From positions 1 to 39,208 of the forward strand of contig JAHIVT010000112.1 in NCBI GenBank assembly GCA_018816555.1: a stretch of DNA of 39,208 nt, read 5' to 3'. The DNA comes from Pseudomonadota bacterium (lineage in GTDB: Bacteria > Desulfobacterota > Desulfobulbia > Desulfobulbales > SURF-16). The first letter of the stretch is position 1; every line of letters begins with the position of its first letter. Made by a program: the position numbers and the translations under genes. The notes beneath the pieces are model-generated. The model was not told the origin of the DNA. It searched no databases and saw nothing but the letters and a program-made list of their open reading frames with translations. Below, piece after piece: positions 8,086 to 16,809 of this stretch.

Positions 8086-8427
8086 TTAACTGACCACGTT
8101 GTCGCCAATCTCGATCACGGAGTTTTCCGAACCAAAGGAATTCGGCTGACGGTCGGGGTTGGCCGGGTCAGTCCACCATTGGCCGTCAACAATAAACTGG
8201 TATTCGTATCTGCCCGGTTTCAGCTTCAGCATTTTGGTGTATTTCCCGTCTTTGAATTTACGCATCGCATGTTCGGATGCGTTCCAGTCATTGAAATTTC
8301 CGGCAATAAAGACCTCCTTGGCTTCCGGAGCTATAATGGAAAACTCGGTAGACTGGATCGTTTTCCTTTTTGCTTTGGCCTTGGTGCCGGTGGTCTTGGA
8401 AGTTGCATTAGTTGTTTTCGCTGCCAT
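8086..8427 (-). CDS. Stand-alone CBM48/AMPK-type glycogen-binding protein
   Basis: The 113-residue protein has a Lys/Thr/Ala-rich N-terminal tail (about 1-25) and then one beta-sandwich module of the CBM48 or AMPK glycogen-binding kind. Typical features are FSIIAPEAKEVFIAGNFNDW (about 30-49), GKYTKMLKLKPGRYEYQFIVDGQWWTD in the middle, and the final NPDRQPNSFGSENSV. No catalytic domain is attached, whereas this module usually precedes isoamylase or branching-enzyme domains. A role in binding alpha-glucan, perhaps as a glycogen-associated regulator, is an inference. The start has a strong GGGAGG and the gene has its own promoter candidate (8501-8530). It converges with the carboxylase operon. 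Confidence 0.8.
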   Translation of the reverse strand: MAAKTTNATSKTTGTKAKAKRKTIQSTEFSIIAPEAKEVFIAGNFNDWNASEHAMRKFKDGKYTKMLKLKPGRYEYQFIVDGQWWTDPANPDRQPNSFGSENSVIEIGDNVVS

Positions 8428-8500
8428 CGTCTTTCCTCCCTGTTTGCCCAGTTTCTATAGCTTCATCGTTTCAGAGATAACCTGTCTTGATTATTAATTT

Positions 8501-8530
8501 ATAATGGATTGATTAAAAGTTGGTTGTCAA
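8501..8530 (-). promoter_or_regulatory. Candidate sigma-70 promoter of the CBM48 gene
   Basis: On the minus strand a perfect TTGACA (8525-8530) is followed after 18 bases by CATTAT (8501-8506). It lies about 75 bases upstream of the ATG in an AT-rich divergent gap. Confidence 0.5.
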
Positions 8531-8654
8531 TGAAAAAAACAAGATAATACAAAAAGATGGTTGGGATAATCATATCTGCTTTGCCGTTCCTGCCTTACCT
8601 GATTAGTAATTGCCCACCATCACTCCCTGATTTCTTATTTGGTATTTGACCAGC

Positions 8655-10103
8655 ATGTTTCGCAAGCGACTTGTTACGGCCGGGAAAATTATGGTCATAC
8701 TGGTCTGGGCAGCACTTTTTGTCGCCCTTCTCCAGCGTGATTACTTTGTCAAGCGGCTTGATCTCCATGAAAATGCGGTGCTTGAAAAGGCCGGCCAGGA
8801 GAGTTTTCTCGGGGTTTACTTCAAGAATGAGCGCATCGGGTATGTGAAAAACGACTTGCGCCGGGGCGATGACGGACTTGTCCACCTTACCCAGGACGCT
8901 GTGCTTAATCTGCTTGTTCTCCAGAAAAATTATCCGGTACAGTTGCAGGCGGAGGCCAGGTTGTCCACTGATTTCCTCCTGCAGGATTTTACCTTTTCCA
9001 TGTCCTCACCATTTTATACAATGAAGGCCGGCGGCAAGGTGACCGGCAAAAGGGTTGACTTCACCCTGGTGACCGGCAAGGAAAAAATCAGCGACTCGGT
9101 GACATTGAACTCGCCGCCGTTTCTGTCTCTTAACCAGCGCGGTTATCTGCTCAGGCAGGGGCTGCATGCCGGCGACAAGGTCAAGATCGCCTATTTCGAT
9201 CCGCTTACCTTGAGCGGCAAAGACACGGTGATCGAGTACAGGGGGCTGGTCAAAACCCTGATCAAGGATCGTATTTATCTGCTGCACCATTTTGAGGAGG
9301 ATTTTTCCGGCATCAGAATCAACAGCTGGCTCGATGACAACGGCAAGGTGATCAAGGAGGAGTCGCCGGCAGGTTTTGTTTTCCTCAGTGAGCCGGAGTT
9401 TCAGGCCAGGGATATAACCAGCAAGGGGCAGGACATTCTGCAGAGCGTGGCCGTGCCTTTTCATGGGGACCTGTCACACCTGGACCAGCGTCAGGAGATT
9501 TCTTTCAGGCTTGAGCTGCCCGAGGCAACCGGCTTTGATTTGGACGGCGGTAGGCAGCAGTGGCACAATGGAATCCTGACCATCCGCCGGGAGAAAATGA
9601 CTGTTGATGATGCCATGATCTGCCAGGGCAGGAAAGAGGAGCTGGCGGCAACGCCCTATATTCAGTCGGATCATGCCAAGATCAAAGCCCTGGCCGGCAA
9701 GATAACCGGAAACATGGTCAACCCGTTGGACCGGGTAAAGGCCATCGCCCGCTGGGTATATGAGAATCTGGAAAAAAGACCGGTGATCGGCATCCCGGAT
9801 GCGGTGGCAACCCTGGAGCGCGGCATGGGTGACTGTAACGAACACGCCGTGCTCTTTGCCGCCCTGGCGCGCAGTGCGGGCATACCGACGCGTATTGCCT
9901 CAGGCGTGACATTCCACGCGGGCGCCTTTTATTATCATGCCTGGAATGAGGTGTGTGTGGGCGATGAGTGGCTGAGCCTTGATACCACCACGGATCAGCT
10001 GCCCGCCGATCTCAGTCATATCCGCTTTGTTGTCGGTGAAACCAGGGAGCAGGTGAAGATCGGAGCCCTGCTCGGCAACCTGCAGATCCTCCCGGTCAAG
10101 TGA
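8655..10103 (+). CDS. Membrane-anchored transglutaminase-like (papain-fold) protein
   Basis: An N-terminal membrane segment (about 10-28) anchors a roughly 300-residue extracytoplasmic region that is not recognised. A transglutaminase-like domain follows at about 345-460. Counting from an in-frame TTG at 8646, the catalytic triad is C397 (in MGDCNEHAVLF), H431 (in YYHAWNEV) and D446 (in LSLDTTTD), so the fold appears active. Such bacterial proteins are usually peptidases or cross-linking enzymes rather than true transglutaminases. ATG at 8655 is taken as the start; TTG at 8646 would add three residues, and neither has a clear ribosome-binding site. An ABC ATPase follows after 18 bases and its permease after that. 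The trio therefore looks like one operon, with the protein acting on something the transporter moves or on the envelope near it. Confidence 0.8.
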   Translation: MFRKRLVTAGKIMVILVWAALFVALLQRDYFVKRLDLHENAVLEKAGQESFLGVYFKNERIGYVKNDLRRGDDGLVHLTQDAVLNLLVLQKNYPVQLQAEARLSTDFLLQDFTFSMSSPFYTMKAGGKVTGKRVDFTLVTGKEKISDSVTLNSPPFLSLNQRGYLLRQGLHAGDKVKIAYFDPLTLSGKDTVIEYRGLVKTLIKDRIYLLHHFEEDFSGIRINSWLDDNGKVIKEESPAGFVFLSEPEFQARDITSKGQDILQSVAVPFHGDLSHLDQRQEISFRLELPEATGFDLDGGRQQWHNGILTIRREKMTVDDAMICQGRKEELAATPYIQSDHAKIKALAGKITGNMVNPLDRVKAIARWVYENLEKRPVIGIPDAVATLERGMGDCNEHAVLFAALARSAGIPTRIASGVTFHAGAFYYHAWNEVCVGDEWLSLDTTTDQLPADLSHIRFVVGETREQVKIGALLGNLQILPVK

Positions 10104-10121
10104 GAACCGGTAAAAAAAATC

Positions 10122-10910
10122 ATGAAGAGAGACGATGAGACCAGCGCCCTGGACGTTGCCGGGCTGACCAAGCGCTTCGGCAGTTACACGGCGGTGGATG
10201 AGGTGAGCTTTTCAGTCGGGCGGGGTGAGATTTTCGGGTTTCTCGGCCCCAATGGCGCGGGGAAAACAACCACCATTAAAATGCTGGCCGGACTGCTCAA
10301 GCCTGACGGCGGGGCCATTACCATCTGTGATCACCAGATGGCGACTGATCCCACAGCCTGCAAGAAACTCACGGCCTATATCCCGGACAGGCCCTATCTG
10401 TACGAGAAGCTGACCGGCTATGAGTTTCTTCAGTTTGTCGCCAGCCTGTACAGTCTGTCCCGGGAACAGTTCGGCAGCATCGAGCAGTATCTGCAGCTTT
10501 TTGACCTATTGGACTGGCAGCATCATCTGATTGAGTGCTATTCCCACGGCATGAAGCAGAAGATCATCATGACCGCCGCCTTCATGCTGGACTGCCCGCT
10601 GATCATTGTGGATGAGCCCATGGTGGGTCTTGACCCGAAAAGCGCCAGAATCGTCAAGGAGCTGCTCAAGAATCATGCCCGCAAGGGCAACAGCATTTTT
10701 CTTTCCACCCATTCGCTGGAAATCGCCGAGGAACTCTGCGACCGCATCGGCATCATTGTGCACGGCGAACTGCGTTCGCTTGGCACGCTGGAGAGTCTGC
10801 GGCGGGAGGCGCAGCTGGATAACTCCGACCTGGAGGAGATCTTCCTGGAGTTGACCGGAGCGGATGAACTGACCGCCATCATCTCCGCCCTGAAGGGGGA
10901 TAACGGCTAA
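10122..10910 (+). CDS. ABC transporter ATP-binding protein
   Basis: The 262-residue protein is a single ABC ATPase. It shows Walker A GPNGAGKTTTIKML (about 43-56), a Q-loop region around AYIPDRPYLYEKLTGYE, a signature region YSHGMKQKI where the usual LSGGQ is replaced by YSHGMKQ, and Walker B LIIVDEPMVGLD. A H-loop histidine follows in LSTHSLEIAEELC. It lacks membrane segments and must work with the permease that begins two bases after its stop. The class is that of ABC-2-type exporters. The non-canonical signature is common in that group. The substrate is unknown. Confidence 0.9.
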   Translation: MKRDDETSALDVAGLTKRFGSYTAVDEVSFSVGRGEIFGFLGPNGAGKTTTIKMLAGLLKPDGGAITICDHQMATDPTACKKLTAYIPDRPYLYEKLTGYEFLQFVASLYSLSREQFGSIEQYLQLFDLLDWQHHLIECYSHGMKQKIIMTAAFMLDCPLIIVDEPMVGLDPKSARIVKELLKNHARKGNSIFLSTHSLEIAEELCDRIGIIVHGELRSLGTLESLRREAQLDNSDLEEIFLELTGADELTAIISALKGDNG

Positions 10911-10911
10911 C

Positions 10912-12564
10912 ATGCGGCTGAGGCTTCTGACCCCCTTTCTGCGCACCATGCGCAACCGCTTTTTTCCGGCCGGCACGGTGCCAATGAAAAGCCTGGCAGT
11001 CGGGCTCTTCGGTCTGCTGATCTGTCTGGTCCTTTATCTTGTCTCGCTGAAAGTAGTAGGCTATTTCCACCGCCAGAGTGAACTCGGCGTGATCCTCAGT
11101 CTGAAAATCTTTCAGATGGCCTGGATCGTCATGTTCGCCATGCTCATCTTTTCCTGCATGGTGTCCTCTGTTTCCACCCTCTTTCTTTCCCAGGACAACG
11201 AGATCATTTTTGCCGCGCCCGTGACTCCTGGGGAAATCTATTTCATGCGTTATCTGACCACCACCTTTTATACCTCATGGATGATGGCCGTTTTCTCCCT
11301 GCCTGTGTTCGGGGCCTACGGCAAGGTTTTTCAGGCCGGGGTATTTTACTGGCCGCTGCTGATCGTCTGCGTGGTCGCCACCGCGCTCATTGCCTCGGGA
11401 ATCGGCATGTCTCTCACCGTGGTATTGGTCCGCTTTTTTCCGGCGCGGCAGACCAAGGATATCATTTTTTACCTGTCGCTCTGCTTCGGAATTTTTATTT
11501 ACATCATCTTTCGCCTGCTGCGGCCGGAGGATCTGGTCAATCCGGACAAATACGTCCATTTTGTCGAATATCTCTCCTCCATCTCCCAGCCGGCCGGTCC
11601 CTATGTGCCGGCGGCCTGGTCGGCCAATCTGCTGTCGCTCTACCTGATGGACCGGGAAATAGACTGGCTGCTGCTTGCCCTGCTCGTGGTCGGGGCGCCT
11701 TCTCTCTTTTTTATCGGGGAATGGGCCATGCAGCGTTTCTTTCTTGTCGGCTATACCAAATCCCAGGAGTCATTCGGCGGCTTCCGGCCCTTCACCCGCA
11801 CAGGCAGATACCATCCCGGCACGGCGCAATGGATCTTCAAAAAGGAGTCGAAGACCTTTCTGCGGGATTCCGCCGAGTGGTCCCAGCTCTTTATGATCGC
11901 CGCCCTGGTGGTGGTCTATCTCTACAGCTTCAAGGCCTTGCCGGTGGAACGTTCCCCCCTGCAGACCGAGTATGTGACAAACCTTATTTCCTTTCTGAAT
12001 GTGGGGATGACGGGTTTTATCATCACATCATTAGCCGGCCGCTTTGTCTTTCCGGCAGTGGGGGCTGAAACAGCAGCCTTCTGGCTGATTCAGTCCTCGC
12101 CGCTTTCCGTGGGCCGCTTTCTTCTCTACAAGTTTCTTTTTTATCTGGCACCATTCACCCTGCTCTCCCTGCTGCTGGTGGTCACCTCGGACGCACTGCT
12201 TAAGATTTCCGGGCCCATGTGGTGGTTTTCCGTGACGGCAAGTCTTGTCATCTGCTGGACCGTGGTGGGCATGGCGGTCGGTTTCGGGGCGCTCTACGCC
12301 GATTTCAAGGCGGAAAACCGGGCCGCCGCCCTGGGGGGCATGGGGGCTCTGCTCTTTCTTTTCACGGCCATGACCGTGGTCTTTCTCATCATCGCCGGCG
12401 GTGCTTCCCCCATGTATCATTTCATGCGGCACTGGATGAGTGGGCGGGAGATTCACCTGGCGCAGCGGATCGCCCTGCTTGCCTGGTTTATGGGCTCCCT
12501 GCTGCTTGGCGTACTCTCCGTGGGGTTTTTCTGGCGCAAAGGGTGCCGCAGCCTCACTGGCTGA
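10912..12564 (+). CDS. ABC-2-like exporter permease (PF16949-type)
   Basis: The 550-residue protein has about 12 hydrophobic segments spread through its length, such as about 24-45, 70-95, 150-180, 345-370 and 490-540. Length and architecture suit the large ABC_tran_2-type permeases that pair with a lone ATPase. The ATG lies two bases after the ATPase stop, indicating translational coupling. Its 3' end is only three bases from the convergent GGDEF-EAL gene. No substrate-specific motif was seen. Its function is inferred from its partner and from hydrophobicity. Confidence 0.8.
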   Translation: MRLRLLTPFLRTMRNRFFPAGTVPMKSLAVGLFGLLICLVLYLVSLKVVGYFHRQSELGVILSLKIFQMAWIVMFAMLIFSCMVSSVSTLFLSQDNEIIFAAPVTPGEIYFMRYLTTTFYTSWMMAVFSLPVFGAYGKVFQAGVFYWPLLIVCVVATALIASGIGMSLTVVLVRFFPARQTKDIIFYLSLCFGIFIYIIFRLLRPEDLVNPDKYVHFVEYLSSISQPAGPYVPAAWSANLLSLYLMDREIDWLLLALLVVGAPSLFFIGEWAMQRFFLVGYTKSQESFGGFRPFTRTGRYHPGTAQWIFKKESKTFLRDSAEWSQLFMIAALVVVYLYSFKALPVERSPLQTEYVTNLISFLNVGMTGFIITSLAGRFVFPAVGAETAAFWLIQSSPLSVGRFLLYKFLFYLAPFTLLSLLLVVTSDALLKISGPMWWFSVTASLVICWTVVGMAVGFGALYADFKAENRAAALGGMGALLFLFTAMTVVFLIIAGGASPMYHFMRHWMSGREIHLAQRIALLAWFMGSLLLGVLSVGFFWRKGCRSLTG

Positions 12565-12567
12565 GGT

Positions 12568-14193
12568 TCAGTTGGGGGAATGGGCGCTGAGCCAGGCCAG
12601 GAAGTTGTCTGCCGCCAGGGGTTTGCTGAAATAATAGCCCTGCAGGATATCGCAGCCAAGCTCCTTCAGGCGCTCGGCCGTCTCTTTGTTTTCCACCCCT
12701 TCGGCCACCACCTTCATGCCCAGGTTGTGGGCCAGATCAATGGTTGCCTGCACGATTGCCGCGTCGTTTTCATCGACCAGCATGTCCAGCACAAAGGATT
12801 TGTCTATTTTTACTTCGCTGGCCGGCATTCTCTTGAGATAGGCCAGGGAGGAATAGCCTGTGCCGAAATCGTCGATGGAGATACGGATACCCATCTTATC
12901 GAGCCGGGTCAGGATCTCCAGTGCCCTTTCCGGATCTTTGATAATGGAGCCCTCGGTGATCTCAAAGGTAATGTAATGGGGGGGCAGACTGCAGGAAGCC
13001 AGGGTGCCGGTGATGACGTCCGGCAGTTCCGTATCCAGCAGGGTGGAGGGGCTGAGGTTGATGGCAATGCCCAGTTTCAGATGCGCGTCGTGCCACTTGA
13101 CCGCCTGCTCGATGGCGTGTTTCAGCACCCAGATGGAAAGCGGTTTGATCAGGCCTGTGCGTTCCGCCAGGGGAATGAACTCGTCCGGCGGCATGAAGCC
13201 GTGCTGGGGATGCTGCCACCGCACCAGGGCCTCGACCCCGCTGACGATGTTGGAATTGATGTTGATTTTCGGCTGAAAGTGCAGCAGCAGCTCGTCGTTG
13301 TCAATGGCCTGGCGCAGTTCACCCATCAGGGTCAGGCGATGGGGGCTGTGTTTGTCGAGACCGGTTGAGTAGATGGTCGATCCCTGCTGGTTCTGTTTGG
13401 CGGCGTACATCGCCACATCTGCCCGCTGCATGATGGTGTCCACATCCCTGCCGTGGTCAGGAAAGACGGCTATGCCGATGCTGGCCTGCACTTCAAGTTT
13501 GAGGGATTCGAGCATGAAAGGGGAGAGAAAAGCGGTCTGGATTTTCTTGAGCACGATGTGCACATCACTGCTCTCCTTGATCATTGGCAGCAGAATGGCG
13601 AACTCATCACCGCCGAGCCGCGACAGGGTGTCCGAACCGCGCATAACCCCCCTGAGACGCATGGCCACATGTTTCAGCAACCGGTCGCCGCTGTAATGTC
13701 CCAGGGTGTCATTGACCTCCTTGAAACGGTCCAGGTCCAGGATGAACAGGGCCAGTTTTTTATCTTCCCGCAGGGCAACGTGAATGGCCTGCTCCAGCCG
13801 GTCCCGCAGCAGAACTCTGTTGGGCAGGTCGGTGAGTTGGTCATGGGTTGCATCATGCATGGCCTGGTATTCCAGGGCCGCGGTTTGGGTCCGCAGTTCA
13901 TTGGTCTGGTCGAGGACCATGGTGCCTGCCTCATAGGCCATGATGGAGCTGACATACTGGCCCCAGAAGGCGAAGATGAACGGCATGGCATCGAGTATCC
14001 ACAGTGTGGGGTTGGTTTTCTGCACCTGCAGGATGCCGATGGGGGTTATTTCACCGAACTGCAGATAGCTGTTGAGCAGGGTGGCGGTGACAATGGCGCC
14101 AAAGGCGATGATCACCCCGTACACCGCATACCTGGTGACCCGGGTCTTCATGATTTTGACGTTTGTTTTGAGACTCTGGCCTAATCTGTCCAT
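12568..14193 (-). CDS. Membrane GGDEF-EAL cyclic-di-GMP enzyme
   Basis: Two membrane segments (about 22-42 and 64-86) flank a short periplasmic loop. They are followed by a coiled linker, a diguanylate cyclase domain and a phosphodiesterase domain. GGDEF is intact at 194-198, with an inhibitory-site RGSD at 185-188. The EAL domain has EAL at 321-323, the metal-site DDFGTGYSSL at 441-450 and KIDKSF at 462-467. Both activities could therefore be real, with product feedback on synthesis. The sensory loop is too short to name a ligand. It is transcribed alone, and the gap upstream has an imperfect inverted repeat. Confidence 0.92.
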   Translation of the reverse strand: MDRLGQSLKTNVKIMKTRVTRYAVYGVIIAFGAIVTATLLNSYLQFGEITPIGILQVQKTNPTLWILDAMPFIFAFWGQYVSSIMAYEAGTMVLDQTNELRTQTAALEYQAMHDATHDQLTDLPNRVLLRDRLEQAIHVALREDKKLALFILDLDRFKEVNDTLGHYSGDRLLKHVAMRLRGVMRGSDTLSRLGGDEFAILLPMIKESSDVHIVLKKIQTAFLSPFMLESLKLEVQASIGIAVFPDHGRDVDTIMQRADVAMYAAKQNQQGSTIYSTGLDKHSPHRLTLMGELRQAIDNDELLLHFQPKININSNIVSGVEALVRWQHPQHGFMPPDEFIPLAERTGLIKPLSIWVLKHAIEQAVKWHDAHLKLGIAINLSPSTLLDTELPDVITGTLASCSLPPHYITFEITEGSIIKDPERALEILTRLDKMGIRISIDDFGTGYSSLAYLKRMPASEVKIDKSFVLDMLVDENDAAIVQATIDLAHNLGMKVVAEGVENKETAERLKELGCDILQGYYFSKPLAADNFLAWLSAHSPN

Positions 14194-14294
14194 GGGAAAT
14201 CGTAGTGATTGAGTTTGCTGTATTGGGAATAACGATTTAAACCGTTACGAAAAACGATAACTATAACAGCCTGTTACTGTTGGTCGACATAAGT

Positions 14295-14341
14295 GGCCGT
14301 AACGAAACCGATGGAAATATAATGGAAATTTCGTAACGGCC
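14295..14341. repeat. Imperfect inverted repeat GGCCGTAACGAAA / TTTCGTAACGGCC
   Basis: Arms at 14295-14307 and 14329-14341 pair with one mismatch. The left arm recurs as its exact reverse complement at 6037-6049, and a related CCGTTACGAAA is found at 14242-14252. The repeat lies between two minus-strand genes. There is no U tract, so a terminator is not supported. Confidence 0.45.
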
Positions 14342-14396
14342 TCTAAATTATTGGGGAAAAGAAAAAAGAAGTCAAAACAAAAAGTGCAAGGATTTT

Positions 14397-15545
14397 TCAG
14401 GCGATGTCGAATTTGACCAGTACCCCCTCAAGGCCCCCGGTCAGGAGAGGTTTTTGCCAGGCGGGACGGAGGGCGAGTTCTTTCACCAACTCCGGTCTGC
14501 CGAGATAGAGGTAGGCCGCGGTGCAGTGCTTCTGTTTTTTCAGAAAATCTCCCAGCTCCCGCATGAATCGCTCGGCTCCCTCGTTTTGTTTTAAGCGGAT
14601 GCCGTAGGGCGGGTTGGTGATGATGATTGCCTCCCTGGTCGGAGAACTCTCCTGGTATCTTTTGTTCTTGATAATGATTTTGTCGCCGTGAGGCAGCATG
14701 CGGCAGTTGTGCAGGGCAGCCTTGACCGCCTCAGGCGAGGCGTCGCTGCCGGTCAGCAGACCGCCGGGCAGCCGCTTTATGAAGCTGTTTGCTTCTGCCC
14801 TCACTTTGTCCCATATGCCTTTGTCGTATTCCGGCATCATCTCGAACCCGAATTTTTTACGCAGATAGGCGGCGGGGATTTGGCAGCAGTGCATCAGCGC
14901 CTCGGTGAGGATGGTGCCCGAACCGCACATGGGATCAAGAAGGGGAGTGACGCCGTCCCAGTTGCTCAAGCGGATGATGGCGGCAGCCACGGTTTCCTGC
15001 ATGGGCGCCTCCACGCCCATCTGCCGGTATCCCCTGCGGTGCAGGGAGCCGCCGGAGGTGTCCAGGCTGATGATGGCCCGGTTGCGTTCAATGCGCAGAT
15101 GAAACCAGAGGTCCGGGTTTTCCGTGTCAACATCCGGCCGGATGCCTGAGCGGTCCCGGAAATGGTCGACAATGGCGTCTTTCAGGCAGAGGGCGGCATA
15201 CTGGGAATGCTTGATGCTGCTGCCCGTGACCGAGGCGTTGATGGCAAAGGTGTTTTTTTCGGAAAGCAGCACGTGCCAGTCGATCTTTCTTGCCGTTTTG
15301 TAGAGATACTTGGTGCTGTGGCAGTCGAAGGTCAGCAGCGGGGCCAGGATTCGCGTGCAGAGACGGGACATGTAGTTGGCCCGGTAGAGAGTGGCCGGGT
15401 CGGCATCAAAATAAATGCCCATGAACATCGGTTTAACATCTTGGCAGCCAAGGCCTGCCAGTTCTTCGGCCCCGTACTGTTCAAGGCCCCGGGAAATCTG
15501 GGCAAAAAATCTGTTTGTTTTCTGATAGGTGAACATGGGCGGCAA
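14397..15545 (-). CDS. THUMP-domain RNA methyltransferase (RlmL N-domain/Trm14-like)
   Basis: The 382-residue protein has an N-terminal THUMP-type RNA-binding region (about 10-165) and a UPF0020-type Rossmann methyltransferase domain (about 165-380). SAM-site motif LLDPMCGSGTILTEA is at about 200-214, and the NPPYGIRL catalytic motif, typical of N-methylation of guanine, is near 313-320. Length matches single-domain relatives of the RlmL N-terminal half (23S rRNA m2G). A tRNA target as in Trm14 cannot be excluded. ATG at 15545 is used; a second in-frame ATG three codons on is possible. The gene ends a minus-strand group of five cytosolic genes from darP onward. Confidence 0.85.
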   Translation of the reverse strand: MPPMFTYQKTNRFFAQISRGLEQYGAEELAGLGCQDVKPMFMGIYFDADPATLYRANYMSRLCTRILAPLLTFDCHSTKYLYKTARKIDWHVLLSEKNTFAINASVTGSSIKHSQYAALCLKDAIVDHFRDRSGIRPDVDTENPDLWFHLRIERNRAIISLDTSGGSLHRRGYRQMGVEAPMQETVAAAIIRLSNWDGVTPLLDPMCGSGTILTEALMHCCQIPAAYLRKKFGFEMMPEYDKGIWDKVRAEANSFIKRLPGGLLTGSDASPEAVKAALHNCRMLPHGDKIIIKNKRYQESSPTREAIIITNPPYGIRLKQNEGAERFMRELGDFLKKQKHCTAAYLYLGRPELVKELALRPAWQKPLLTGGLEGVLVKFDIA

Positions 15546-15572
15546 TAATATCCAGGGAAAAGGTTGTTCGAG

Positions 15573-16316
15573 CTAGCGTTCCGTAGTCTTTTTTTTGCTG
15601 GTGAGAAAATTCAGGCTCTCCTCGTCGTGCAGCTTGTAGGCGCGATCGAGGAGTTTGTTCAGATCCTTGACAATATGGGCGAGAGGCGGCATGGGCTTGA
15701 TGACCGGCAGATAGTTTTCAATGGGCAGCGGTGGGGCAATGGTCATCTTTTTTTCCAGACTCTGGGACATGCCGATCTCCATGCCGCCCTCTAAGTCCCC
15801 CATCTTGTGGCTGCTGCCCAGGGAACGGAGAAAGCCCATAATGCTGCCCAGGTCATTCTGCTGGTAGAAGACATCGATCTCCTCGGCAATGTTTTCGTTG
15901 GCCTCTTTCAGCTCGGCAAATTTCTGTCGGTACTGTTCGCTATGCAGTTCAAGGCGTTCATAACAGTCTTTGGCCAGATTGTGAAACCTGCCGGATCTGG
16001 TCAGTCCGTGGACTTTTATACCTTCGAAAACCCTGTTTCTGATGGTGGTGGACTGGGTGAAATGGGGATCAAAGAACTGCTTCTTGTCAATGCCTGTCAG
16101 GGAAAGAAAAGAATCAATGAGCTCTTCGTCCTTTAAGATAATATAGAGGCGTATCAGGTCGAAACTGATCCGTTTCTCCAGGATGAAGGAATGGATTCTG
16201 ATCTCTTTTTCCAGATCGAGCTTGTCCTGCTCGATGAGCTTGCGGAACCCGAAATAGCGATCAGCAATATCCCTTTTGATCTCATAGGCAATGGCATCGG
16301 TGATATCCGGTTTCAA
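15573..16316 (-). CDS. Helical protein of unknown function
   Basis: This 247-residue protein was not recognised. It is predicted mostly helical, with charged heptad-like stretches (about 20-60 and 120-155, for example EQYRQKFAELKEANENIAEE) that suggest a coiled coil. No signal peptide or membrane segment is seen. The start is TTG at 16316, ten bases after the stop of the DUF296 gene. The upstream GAGAG is only a weak ribosome-binding site, so translational coupling is likely. It sits between an RNA methyltransferase and a PPC-domain protein, which does not define a role. Confidence 0.65.
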   Translation of the reverse strand: MKPDITDAIAYEIKRDIADRYFGFRKLIEQDKLDLEKEIRIHSFILEKRISFDLIRLYIILKDEELIDSFLSLTGIDKKQFFDPHFTQSTTIRNRVFEGIKVHGLTRSGRFHNLAKDCYERLELHSEQYRQKFAELKEANENIAEEIDVFYQQNDLGSIMGFLRSLGSSHKMGDLEGGMEIGMSQSLEKKMTIAPPLPIENYLPVIKPMPPLAHIVKDLNKLLDRAYKLHDEESLNFLTSKKKTTER

Positions 16317-16325
16317 GGGCCGCTC

Positions 16326-16766
16326 TCAGCAGAAGGTGACAATGTTGAAGCCTTTTTCCTCTGACCAGGGGCGGCTTGCCTCGAAGCCGGCAATCTCGAA
16401 GAGAATGACTTCGAGCAGCAGATAGGTCTTGCTCCCCTTGCGCAGGCAGCCGGTGATGGTCTCGCCATGGTGCCCCAGGGCGGCATGCAGGTGGATCCGC
16501 GGTTCGTCCTTTTCATCCCAATAGATGCTGCCGCTGCCCAGGGTCTCCCGGGCGTTCCTCACCTCCTGCCAGACCGGTTCCGGCGGCATGACCGGTTCTC
16601 TGGGGCCGGTGACCACGTCGGCTTCCCGCAATCCGCCGATGACATGGAACCAGCCGTTGCGGATGTTTTCCTTTTTGATCAGTTCCGTAAGGCAGCCGAG
16701 AAAGTCGTCACCATCGTCAAAGCGGATGGAAAAGACCCTGGCCACGGAGCCGGTGCGGTAATCCAT
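16326..16766 (-). CDS. PPC/DUF296-domain protein
   Basis: The 146-residue protein spans a single PPC (DUF296) domain. It has the opening beta-strand and helix (RVFSIRFDDGDDFLGCLTEL), NGWFHVIGGLREADVV at about 37-52, and the metal-site-like IHLHAALGH near 90-98. The final TYLLLEVILFEI strand is also typical. In bacteria such proteins occur alone as trimers and are often called DNA-binding, but their role is poorly defined. The start is set by AAGGAGAT eight bases upstream. It lies just downstream of darP on the same strand. Confidence 0.85.
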   Translation of the reverse strand: MDYRTGSVARVFSIRFDDGDDFLGCLTELIKKENIRNGWFHVIGGLREADVVTGPREPVMPPEPVWQEVRNARETLGSGSIYWDEKDEPRIHLHAALGHHGETITGCLRKGSKTYLLLEVILFEIAGFEASRPWSEEKGFNIVTFC

Positions 16767-16809
16767 ATTAATGATCTCCTTAGTGCCTGTTCAAAAATAA
16801 CATGATCAT

